Shown in pieces: positions 1 to 5,388 of a DNA stretch of 6,430 nt. Numbering within the stretch: position 1 is the stretch's first letter; every line of letters starts with the position of its first letter. Location: NCBI GenBank assembly GCA_026645375.1, contig JAPFFX010000055.1, forward strand, positions 1 to 6,430, given 5' to 3'. Position numbers and translations under genes: made by a program. The stretch is from Citricoccus sp. WCRC_4. GTDB taxonomy: Bacteria; Actinomycetota; Actinomycetes; Actinomycetales; Micrococcaceae. The notes beneath the pieces were generated by a model, which saw only the letters and a program-made list of their open reading frames with translations, did not search any database and was not told the origin of the DNA.

Positions 1-1
1 T

Positions 2-19
2 CGCTGAGCATGCTCAGCG
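2..19. repeat. 18-bp perfect palindrome
   Basis: The sequence CGCTGAGCATGCTCAGCG equals its own reverse complement with no unpaired centre. A perfect spacer-less palindrome of this length suits a dimeric regulator operator, or the stem of a hairpin belonging to a gene outside the window. It is followed by G-rich sequence with no T-tract, so it is not a classical intrinsic terminator. No gene start in this window lies close to it, so its role cannot be assigned. Confidence 0.5.
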
Positions 20-273
20 GGGGCGGGACCACCACGGAGCGTGATCGCCCTCCAGTGGCTGAGGCTTGGGGTGGATCCCCGCCCCGACGGGGGCCGGCGT
101 CGGGTCTACTCCGTATCGAGGCCGTTCATGGCCCGGAGGGGTCATCGGGTACTCGTTGGGCCAGCAGCGGCCCGGGGCGACCGACGTCTGGACGGCCCAG
201 GCCGCTCCGGGGAACACTCAGGCCAGAGCGGGTGGACCGAGGCGCCCCGCAGGCTCTTGGCACCTGCTCGGCC
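20..273. other. Stretch without a supportable gene
   Basis: I see no gene here that I can defend. A 67-codon minus-strand frame (217 down to 14) begins with a GTG directly after an in-frame TGA and has no ribosome binding site. Its first half has G/C-ending codons like real coding DNA, and the peptide is rich in Pro and Trp (WPNEYPMTPPGHERPRYG near its start), but it matches no family I recognise. It may be residue of another decayed gene next to the broken dehydrogenase. Confidence 0.4.
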
Positions 274-588
274 TCAAACTCGACCCTCTGGCCTTCCTGC
301 AGTGGCGATGATCGAGGCCCCGGGGTTCAGGTGTGGCAAGGCCGCCTTGACCAGGGAGAAGTAGTGGCCCATGTTGAGGCGGAAGGTGTGGTCGAACTCC
401 TCGTCGGTGATGTCCTCGCGGTTCTCGTGGACCGACTGGTGGGCGGCATTGGGCACCAGCACCAGCACCGCGCGGCGGCCGGCCAGCTTGCCCGAGCCCA
501 GGTAGCTCCTCTCCCCGCAGTCGGGCACCGGCGTCATCTCGGACTGAACGCCCGGCGCCTCCTGCTGGTGTGCGGGAATCTCTGGCTG
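274..588 (-). pseudogene. Broken short-chain dehydrogenase (SDR), YghA-like, internally deleted and truncated
   Basis: Read on the minus strand, the frame gives the proline-rich N-terminal lead of the YghA/glucose-1-dehydrogenase-like SDR subgroup (…EAPGVQSEMTPVPDCGE, then SYLGSGKLAGRRA). It then jumps directly to the later segment VPNAAHQSVHE, ITDEEFDHTFRLN and LVKAALPHLNPGASIIATA, and stops at 276-274. Intact members are about 290 residues. Here the roughly 80-85 residues carrying the TGGDSGIG cofactor motif are missing, and so is everything after the Ser-containing strand, including the catalytic YxxxK and the C-terminus. The deletion point coincides with a GTGCTGGTGCTGGTG repeat (468-454 on this strand), consistent with recombination between VLV-coding repeats. 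There is no ATG upstream of the conserved lead, so the start is also uncertain. A normal member would be a cytosolic NAD(P)-dependent oxidoreductase; this product cannot bind NAD(P) in the usual way. It diverges from the ATP-grasp gene. The family call is from recognition of conserved segments. Confidence 0.82.
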
Positions 589-760
589 GTGTCCATGGGG
601 CCTGATGCACTCTCCTTCGATGAGATGCCTGTGCCGGCCGGGTTCCTGCTCTTCCGCGGAAAGCGTTCAGACCGGGACGGGACTTTGTGGTCGGCGCGCC
701 GGCGTGCTTACGGTGGGCTCAGGCTCGACCCGAGCTGTTCGCCGACGACAGGGGGACCCC
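589..760 (+). promoter_or_regulatory. Upstream region of the ATP-grasp operon, weak promoter only
   Basis: This region must carry the operon promoter unless transcription enters from further left. The best sigma-70-like pair I can see is TTGTGG (685-690) and TACGGT (709-714), 18 bp apart, each matching about half of the consensus, so the call is weak. A 10-bp palindrome TTCCGCGGAA (652-661) lies just upstream and could be an operator. The ATP-grasp reading frame stays open back to 605, but the extra residues look non-coding. Confidence 0.25.
750..756 (+). promoter_or_regulatory. Ribosome binding site of the ATP-grasp gene
   Basis: AGGGGGA lies 4 bases before the ATG at 761. It decides for this start over upstream in-frame ATGs (for example 605), whose added peptide does not resemble an ATP-grasp N-terminus. 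Confidence 0.6.
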
Positions 761-2062
761 ATGGCCCGGAAGAACATCTTCGTCCTTGGACTGACCGAGG
801 TCCAGAGGCGCGAACTCGAAACGGTGCAGGGCGCAGAAGAGTTCGCCTTCCACGATCTCCTCGACTACGAGCGCCTGGTGGCCACCGCCGAGATCGACTT
901 CAATGAGCTGCTCGATGCGGCCCGCGCGGAACTGGCCGCCTTCGACGGCAGCGTCGACGCGGTGATTGCCCACTGGGACTTCCCGGCCAGCCTGATGGCA
1001 CCCATCCTGGCCGCCGAGCACGGCCTGCCGGCGCCGTCGCTGGAGAGCCTGCTGAAGTCCGAGCACAAGTACTGGAGCAGGCTGGAGCAGCGCGCCAGCA
1101 TCCCGGAGTGCGTTCCGGGGTTCGCCGCGTTCGACCCCTTCGACGACGACGCTCTCGCCTCGATCGACCTCGAGTTCCCGTTCTGGGTGAAGCCGGTCAA
1201 GGCCCATTCCTCGAACCTGGGGTTCAAGGTCGAGGACCGCGCGGACTTCGACCACGCCATCGCCGAGATCCGGGCGAACATCGAGGACATCGGCGATGCC
1301 TTCAACGAGGTGCTGGCGCGCGTGGACCTGCCGCCGCAGATGCGCCAGTGGAACGGGAACACCTGCCTGGCCGAGCAGTTCGTCCAGGGCATCCAGGCCG
1401 CCCCCGAGGGCACCATGTTCCAGGGCCGGTTCAACGTGCACGGTGCCTTCGACATGCATAAGGACGAGCACGGGACCAGCTTCGACCGGCTCGACTACCC
1501 GGCGGCCTCCGTGCCCGGGCACGTGCAGCAGAGGATGGCCGAACTCGCCGAGCGCTACCTGCGCCGCGTCGGATTCGACAACGGCTGCTTCAACGCCGAG
1601 TTCATGTGGGATCCGGAGGCCGACCAGTTGTGGCTCATCGAGGTCAACACGCGCATTTCCCAGTCCCACAGCGAGCTGTTCGTGCTGGTCGACGGCGCCT
1701 CGAACCACGAGGTCGCGATCGACATCGCCCTGGGCCGGGAACCACGGATGCCCCACCGCCAGGGACGGTTCGCGCTGGCCGCCCAGTGCATGATCTTCCA
1801 CGACGAGGACGCGATCGTGACCCGGGTGCCGACGGACCAGGACAAACAGGCCCTCCGCGAGCAGCACCCCGGGACCGTGCTGACCACGGTGGTCCAGCCC
1901 GGTGACCGGCTCTCCGAGCTGCCGGCCCAGGACAGCTACCGGTACGTCGTCGCCAAGGCCTACATCGGCGCCGACAGCCGCGAGGAGCTGCTGGAGCGCT
2001 ACGCCGACATCCAGGCCCAGACACCCTTTGAGTTCGATCCGGTCGAGGAGGTCCGCGCATGA
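761..2062 (+). CDS. ATP-grasp domain ligase (carboxylate-amine ligase type)
   Basis: A cytosolic protein of 433 residues with no signal peptide or membrane segment. The N-terminal pre-ATP-grasp Rossmann-like part (residues 1-95) starts KNIFVLGL and includes DAVIAHWDFPASLMAPILA. The ATP-grasp core follows: K103 in SEHKYW; K144 in FWVKPVKAHSS, the expected nucleotide-binding lysine; E205 in LAEQFVQG, in the adenine-contact position; and E280 (NAEFMWD) with E294/N296/R298 in LIEVNTRIS, the metal and phosphate ligands. After about residue 330 comes a small C-terminal domain like those of biotin carboxylase or PurK relatives. ATP-grasp enzymes activate a carboxylate as acyl phosphate and join it to an amine, thiol or similar nucleophile; the substrates here are unknown. 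The stop codon overlaps the start of the hydrolase gene by 4 bases (ATGA), so the two are made together. ATG 761 is chosen for its ribosome binding site and because the fold begins there. The family call is firm; a specific ligase name is not justified. Confidence 0.9.
   Translation: MARKNIFVLGLTEVQRRELETVQGAEEFAFHDLLDYERLVATAEIDFNELLDAARAELAAFDGSVDAVIAHWDFPASLMAPILAAEHGLPAPSLESLLKSEHKYWSRLEQRASIPECVPGFAAFDPFDDDALASIDLEFPFWVKPVKAHSSNLGFKVEDRADFDHAIAEIRANIEDIGDAFNEVLARVDLPPQMRQWNGNTCLAEQFVQGIQAAPEGTMFQGRFNVHGAFDMHKDEHGTSFDRLDYPAASVPGHVQQRMAELAERYLRRVGFDNGCFNAEFMWDPEADQLWLIEVNTRISQSHSELFVLVDGASNHEVAIDIALGREPRMPHRQGRFALAAQCMIFHDEDAIVTRVPTDQDKQALREQHPGTVLTTVVQPGDRLSELPAQDSYRYVVAKAYIGADSREELLERYADIQAQTPFEFDPVEEVRA
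2045..2051 (+). promoter_or_regulatory. Ribosome binding site inside the ATP-grasp gene for the coupled hydrolase
   Basis: GAGGAGG lies in the last codons of the ATP-grasp gene, 7 bases before ATG 2059. With the ATGA stop/start overlap it indicates translational coupling and fixes the hydrolase start. Confidence 0.85.
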
Positions 2063-4095
2063 CCGTCGTCACCGACTTCCCCCACGAGATCCGCGTCATC
2101 GAGAACGTCTTCATCCCGATGCGGGACGGCGCCCGGCTCGCCGCCCGGCTGTGGCTGCCCGTGGACGCCGAGCAGCATCCGGTCCCGGCCGTCCTGGAGT
2201 ACATCCCCTACCGGAAGCGGGACAGCAGCCGCGGACGCGACCAGCTCAACCATCCCTACCTGGCCGGGCACGGTTACGCGTGCATCCGCGTGGACTTGCG
2301 TGGCAGCGGTGACTCGGACGGAGTCATGGTGGATGAGTACCGTCCCGCCGAGCATGAGGACGCCGAGGACGTGATCTCGTGGCTCAGCGAGCAGCCCTGG
2401 TGCGACGGCAACGTGGGGATGATGGGCATCTCCTGGGGCGGGTTCAACAGCCTCCAGCTGGCCGCCCGCCGTCCACCGGCGCTCAAGGCCATCATCAGCG
2501 CCTCCGCCACGGACGACCTCTACGTCGACAACATGCACTACATGGGCGGGGCCCTGCTGGCGGACAACCTCTCCGAAGCCACCGTCATGTTCGCCTTCAA
2601 CAGCCTCCCGCCGGACCCGGAGATCGTCGGCGACCGGTGGCGGCAGATGTGGCATGAGCGGTTGGCCGGCAGCGGGCTCTGGCTGGAGACCTGGCTGGAG
2701 CACCAACGCCGGGATGACTACTGGAAACCGGCCTCCGTCTGCGAGGACTACAGCCAGGTGCAGTGCCCGGTCATGGCCGTGGGCGGCTGGGCGGACGGCT
2801 ACACCAACGCCATCTTCCGGCTCATGGAGAACCTGGAGGTTCCACGCAAGGCGCTCATCGGCCCCTGGGGCCACAAGTACCCCCACCTGGGAGTGCCGGG
2901 CCCGGCCATCGGGTTCCTGCAGGAGGTCGTCCGGTGGTGGGACCACTGGCTCAAGGGCAAGGACTCCGGGATGATGGACGAGCCGATGGTGCGCGTCTGG
3001 ATGCAGGACAGCGTCGCCCCCTCGGCCTCCTACGAGGACCGGCCCGGCAGGTGGGTGGCCGAGGAGCAGTGGCCCTCGCCGCGGATCCAGGAGCGCTCCT
3101 ACGTGCTGACCGGCCACCACCTGGAGGAGGGGCCGGCCCGGGAACCGGAACGCGACGTCCCGCTGCAGTCACCGCTGAGCGTGGGCATGTTCGCCGGCAA
3201 GTGGGCCTCGTACGCCGCGGTCCCCGACCTGCCGTTCGACCAGCGGGAGGAGGACGGCGGGGCGCTGTTCTACGAGTCCGCACCCCTGCAGGAGGACCTG
3301 GAGATCTTCGGGCTGCCGGAGTGCCGGTTCGAGGTCTCCGCGGACAAGCCCGTGGCCATGCTCGCCGTCCGGCTCTCCGACGTCGGTCCCAGCGGCGAGG
3401 CGACCCGGGTGACCTACGGGATCCTGAACCTCACGCACCGGGACGGCAGCGGGAATCCGCAGCCCCTGGAACCGGGGCGGAAATACCGGGTCTCCATCCC
3501 GCTCAACGGCATCGCCCAGTCCTTCCCGGCCGGGCACCGCCTGCGGCTTTCTGTCTCCACCTCCTACTGGCCCCTGGCCTGGCCCTCGCCCGAGGCGGCC
3601 ACCGTCACCCTGACCACCGGCAGCAGCCAGCTGCTCCTGCCGGTGCGCCCGCCACGGGACGAGGACGCGCAACTGCGCGCCTTCGGGGAGCCGGAAACCG
3701 CCGAGCCCCTGGAGGTGACCGAGACGGACCCCGGCGAACACCACTGGCGGGTCAGTCGGGACTTGGCGACGAACGTGTCCGTGCTGGAGATCGCCAACGA
3801 CCAGGGCGCCTTCGTCATCGAGGAAACCGGCAGCCACATCCGCCGGGCCACGCACGAGTGGTACAGCTTCCGCTGGAACGACGTGAACTCCGTGCGCGGC
3901 GAGACCCGGACCCTGCGCCAGATCCGCCGCGGTGACTGGGGCGCCGAGGTCTCCACCCGCACGGTGCTGACTTCCACGCCCACCGAGTTCCAGATCGACG
4001 CGCAACTGGACGCCTACGAACTGGACGACCAGCGCGGCAATCCACGGGTCTACTCGCAGAACTGGCACCGGGCCATACCCCGCGACCTCGTCTAG
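2059..4095 (+). CDS. CocE/NonD family serine hydrolase (peptidase S15-like)
   Basis: A protein of 678 residues with no signal peptide, so probably cytosolic. Residues 15-290 form the X-Pro dipeptidyl-peptidase/CocE alpha/beta-hydrolase: MRDGARLAARLWLP, then RVDLRGSGDSDG, the nucleophile elbow GISWGG with Ser125, GGWADGY with Asp246, and GPWGHKYPH with His272, a complete catalytic triad. WWDHWLKG (about 293-300) leads to the C-terminal jelly-roll domain (about 305-535). Relatives hydrolyse esters or amides, including cocaine esterase, glutaryl-7-ACA acylases, alpha-amino-acid ester hydrolases and X-Pro peptidases. The sequence does not tell which bond is cut here. A further tail of about 130 residues (548-678, ending HRAIPRDLV) lies beyond the two usual domains; classical CocE enzymes are about 570-590 residues. 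It is the second gene of a coupled operon with the ATP-grasp ligase, suggesting action on the ligase product or on a shared substrate pool. Family call firm, substrate unknown. Confidence 0.92.
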   Translation: MTVVTDFPHEIRVIENVFIPMRDGARLAARLWLPVDAEQHPVPAVLEYIPYRKRDSSRGRDQLNHPYLAGHGYACIRVDLRGSGDSDGVMVDEYRPAEHEDAEDVISWLSEQPWCDGNVGMMGISWGGFNSLQLAARRPPALKAIISASATDDLYVDNMHYMGGALLADNLSEATVMFAFNSLPPDPEIVGDRWRQMWHERLAGSGLWLETWLEHQRRDDYWKPASVCEDYSQVQCPVMAVGGWADGYTNAIFRLMENLEVPRKALIGPWGHKYPHLGVPGPAIGFLQEVVRWWDHWLKGKDSGMMDEPMVRVWMQDSVAPSASYEDRPGRWVAEEQWPSPRIQERSYVLTGHHLEEGPAREPERDVPLQSPLSVGMFAGKWASYAAVPDLPFDQREEDGGALFYESAPLQEDLEIFGLPECRFEVSADKPVAMLAVRLSDVGPSGEATRVTYGILNLTHRDGSGNPQPLEPGRKYRVSIPLNGIAQSFPAGHRLRLSVSTSYWPLAWPSPEAATVTLTTGSSQLLLPVRPPRDEDAQLRAFGEPETAEPLEVTETDPGEHHWRVSRDLATNVSVLEIANDQGAFVIEETGSHIRRATHEWYSFRWNDVNSVRGETRTLRQIRRGDWGAEVSTRTVLTSTPTEFQIDAQLDAYELDDQRGNPRVYSQNWHRAIPRDLV

Positions 4096-4199
4096 GGAAA
4101 GCTGTGTTGCCCACGAGCCCACCGGCGACACGCGTCAGCTGAAGCCCACTCGACCAAGGGCGCGCCCCGGACCGACCGGTCAGATGCGCGGGCGGCGCT

Positions 4200-4228
4200 G
4201 GTGGTCGGCGACATAGGCGCCGACCACC
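4200..4228. terminator. Strong hairpin downstream of the operon, possible terminator
   Basis: GGTGGTCGGCG (4200-4210) pairs perfectly with CGCCGACCACC (4218-4228) around a 7-base loop. No T-tract follows on either strand, as is common for actinobacterial terminators. It lies 104 bases after the hydrolase stop codon, so it could end that operon, or stop minus-strand transcription coming from the membrane-protein gene and IS relic. The structure is certain; the function is inferred. Confidence 0.5.
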
Positions 4229-4232
4229 GCGT

Positions 4233-4313
4233 CGAGGCCCCTTGACGTCGATAGAATGGCCCATCACCAGTGAGGGTGTGGCCGATGCCGCTGACGTCGG
4301 GTCAAGCCCCTCG
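4233..4313. repeat. Imperfect inverted repeat at the edge of the IS relic
   Basis: CGAGGCCCCTTGACGTCG (4233-4250) is an imperfect reverse complement of the segment 4293-4313, which reads CGAGGGGCTTGACCCGACGTC on the minus strand; the cores CTTGAC and GACGTC/GACGTCG are shared with small gaps. The inner arm overlaps the putative IS end. It may be two degenerate transposon ends or simply a stem-loop. No gene lies inside. Confidence 0.35.
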
Positions 4314-4446
4314 TAGTGGTGTAACGGCTGATTCCTTCGTTGGGGTTTTCAGGGATCAGCGCCGACTCCGCTCTCTTCCTGCACTCGAGCAGCCAGTCCG
4401 GGAAGTAGGTGTCGGCACGCAGCTCCGGGATGGCCACGTCCATGGG
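4299..4446 (-). mobile_element. Relic of an IS256-family insertion sequence
   Basis: On the minus strand 4443-4354 encodes MDVAIPELRADTYFPDWLL followed by ECRKRAESALI. This is the highly characteristic IS256-family transposase segment (usual form: …DVAIPKLR.GSYFP.WLLE.RKRAE.AL…). Before it (beyond about 4449) and after it the similarity ends abruptly. The usual next block (about VVATCYLLGVSTRRM) is absent, and the frame runs into a short tail and stops at 4266-4264. The tail includes TACACCACTACGAGGGG (from 4323 down), which from memory resembles the terminal region of actinobacterial IS256-like elements, so the relic may be a transposase fragment joined to one IS end by internal deletion. 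About 30 of some 400 residues remain, so it cannot transpose. It marks past mobile-element activity between the operon and the genes to the right. Confidence 0.75.
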
Positions 4447-4486
4447 GACTCCATTCGAGGGTGCCGTGAGAGGTTCACTCGAAGGA

Positions 4487-4843
4487 TCACACGGTGGCCG
4501 CGTCCACGTCTGAGACGACGTGCCGAATCACCGGGCGCTGCACCACTATGTGGGACTCAACTGCCCACCACCGTTCGGCGGTGATGACAGCATCAAGTCG
4601 TGGCTCCGACACGGCCAACTCTGCGGAGTACCCGAATGACCCGTTCCCACCGGCATTCATTCCCAGTGCCAGCAGGACGAGCACGAGGGCGACAGCGGCG
4701 GCGATCAATCTGCGCGCGGGCAGGGAGATCCTTCTGCCCGGATGGCCGTCCCGCTCCCTGGCCCGATGCCGTACAGAAATATCCCTCGCCAGGCGCCGAC
4801 CAGTGAAGAAGCGAATAATGCGTCTTCTCATCAGTTGGTGCAC
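4487..4843 (-). CDS. Small single-pass membrane protein, unknown function
   Basis: With the GTG start at 4843 the product is 118 residues. A strongly basic N-terminal part (1-45, many Arg) is followed by one hydrophobic segment (about 46-62, LIAAAVALVLVLLALGM) and a C-terminal part of about 55 residues rich in Val, Ala and acidic residues (SAELAVSEPRL, AERWWAVESH). By the positive-inside rule the tail should be outside the cell. GTG 4843 is favoured because GGAGG stands 9 bases upstream; the ATGs at 4861 and 4831 lack a properly spaced site. Codons include AGA, ATT and GTA and are less G/C-ending than the operon, hinting at a different history. The 3' end abuts the IS256 relic (41 bases away), so the tail may be truncated. 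No family recognised. A plus-strand frame covers much of the same DNA but shows no domain, so the minus frame is preferred. Confidence 0.5.
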   Translation of the reverse strand: MHQLMRRRIIRFFTGRRLARDISVRHRARERDGHPGRRISLPARRLIAAAVALVLVLLALGMNAGGNGSFGYSAELAVSEPRLDAVITAERWWAVESHIVVQRPVIRHVVSDVDAATV

Positions 4844-4852
4844 CGGATGCAT

Positions 4853-4857
4853 CCTCC
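4853..4857 (-). promoter_or_regulatory. Ribosome binding site deciding a GTG start
   Basis: GGAGG on the minus strand is 9 bases before GTG 4843. It is only 1 base from ATG 4852 and lies downstream of ATG 4861, so it supports the GTG as the start of the membrane-protein gene. Confidence 0.45.
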
Positions 4858-4964
4858 GCATTCCGTGAGGTGCCCTGGGGGTTTGATCCCCTGGCTAGCG
4901 GTCGATCGCCGTATTCCTCCCAAGTGTCGGCGAGGTCCGAGGAGAAAAGTGGCGATCCGACCTG

Positions 4965-4970
4965 TATGAT
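4965..4970 (+). promoter_or_regulatory. -10-like element TATGAT
   Basis: TATGAT matches TATAAT at 5 of 6 bases. No good -35 lies 16-19 bases upstream, so an activator-independent strong promoter is not supported. It would start transcription around 4977, inside the CRP-type operator and about 90 bases before the small plus-strand gene at 5066. Confidence 0.4.
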
Positions 4971-4986
4971 TGTGAGCAGCGTCACA
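4971..4986. promoter_or_regulatory. CRP/GlxR-type operator, TGTGA-N6-TCACA
   Basis: TGTGAGCAGCGTCACA carries both perfect half-sites of the CRP-family consensus with the right 6-base spacer. In actinobacteria such sites are bound by cAMP-responsive regulators (GlxR in corynebacteria, Crp in mycobacteria). Its centre lies near the start expected from the TATGAT just upstream, a position that would block that promoter. For the minus-strand membrane-protein gene it is about 128 bases upstream of the start codon, where activation would be possible. The motif is seen directly; the binding protein and effect are inferred. Confidence 0.65.
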
Positions 4987-5052
4987 CGAAGCGGAGTGAC
5001 GACGGATGCGGCATCCTCTCTCGCCGGTTCGTAGTGGACGATCAATCAGGGC

Positions 5053-5057
5053 AGGAG
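5053..5057 (+). promoter_or_regulatory. Ribosome binding site of the PRC-barrel-like gene
   Basis: AGGAG lies 8 bases before ATG 5066 and selects it over the in-frame ATG at 5006, which has no clear site. Confidence 0.6.
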
Positions 5058-5065
5058 TCAGACGG

Positions 5066-5218
5066 ATGGACAGTTTCGCCTCAACCGACCCGCTGCATGA
5101 GGTCACCGTGTACGACGTCAGGGGAAACGCGATCGGCACCGTGGCGGAGATCTTCGGTGACGCCCCCCACGAATCCGCCTCCGCGGTCGCGCAGGCCGGT
5201 GGCGCCATCCCTGAGTAG
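5066..5218 (+). CDS. 50-residue protein resembling a truncated PRC-barrel domain
   Basis: The product has 50 residues. Residues 10-31 (LHEVTVYDVRGNAIGTVAEIFG) follow the pattern of the first strands of PRC-barrel proteins, in which a V-Y-D…G…IG.V.E.. hairpin opens an approximately 80-residue small barrel. The rest of the barrel is missing: the sequence turns into an Ala/Ser-rich stretch (SASAVAQAGGAIPE) and stops, and neither other plus-strand frame continues the domain. PRC-barrel proteins occur in ribosome maturation (RimM), photosynthetic reaction centres and many small stress-related actinobacterial proteins. No function can be given here. It may be a genuine small protein or the 5' end of a truncated gene. 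A good ribosome binding site and an upstream CRP-type operator with a -10-like element argue that it is, or was, expressed. Confidence 0.55.
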   Translation: MDSFASTDPLHEVTVYDVRGNAIGTVAEIFGDAPHESASAVAQAGGAIPE

Positions 5219-5388
5219 ATTCCAGGGGTACGAGGGGAGGTTGGGGATAGTCGGCCCTGTCCACTCGCGCCGTGTCGGACTTATGCTGTCGCCACCCCTC
5301 AGCGCCGAGCCGCAGCCGTGATCCCGGCTCCGTGGTTGCACGCCTCATGAGACACCGGAATCGTTCCCCACTCTCCCGAGGACCCATC

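Noticed and set aside
14..217. 67-codon minus-strand frame
   Set aside because: GTG directly after a stop, no ribosome binding site and no family recognised. Its codon bias is coding-like, so it may be gene debris, but it is not supportable as a gene.
605..760. Upstream extension of the ATP-grasp frame
   Set aside because: The 52 extra residues are Arg/Ser/Cys-rich and unlike an ATP-grasp N-terminus; ATG 761 has the ribosome binding site.
10..906. Long plus-strand frame of 298 codons across the left region
   Set aside because: It runs antisense to the SDR remnant and into the ATP-grasp gene in a different frame. It is low-complexity Arg/Gly/Pro-rich and shows no domain; a shadow of GC-rich coding DNA.
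719..1867. 382-codon minus-strand frame opposite the ATP-grasp gene
   Set aside because: Exact antisense of a clear conserved gene; Val/Gly/Leu-rich composition typical of mirror frames in high-GC DNA.
1999..3120. 373-codon minus-strand frame opposite the hydrolase gene
   Set aside because: Mirror of the conserved hydrolase coding frame with no domain features.
3169..4131. 320-codon minus-strand frame at the end of the hydrolase gene
   Set aside because: Same mirror effect; no recognisable protein.
4494..4868. 124-codon plus-strand frame antisense to the membrane-protein gene
   Set aside because: Ser/Thr/Arg-rich without domain or start signal; the minus-strand frame is more protein-like.
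4873..4894. Apparent hairpin CCCTGGGGG…CCCCTGG
   Set aside because: Only 4-5 bases pair (GGGG/CCCC); the CCTGG elements are direct, not inverted, so no stable stem or terminator.
4593..5045. 150-codon minus-strand frame overlapping the membrane-protein gene
   Set aside because: It spans the CRP-type site, loses the membrane segment and has no ribosome binding site; the shifted frame with basic tail and hydrophobic segment is the better gene model.
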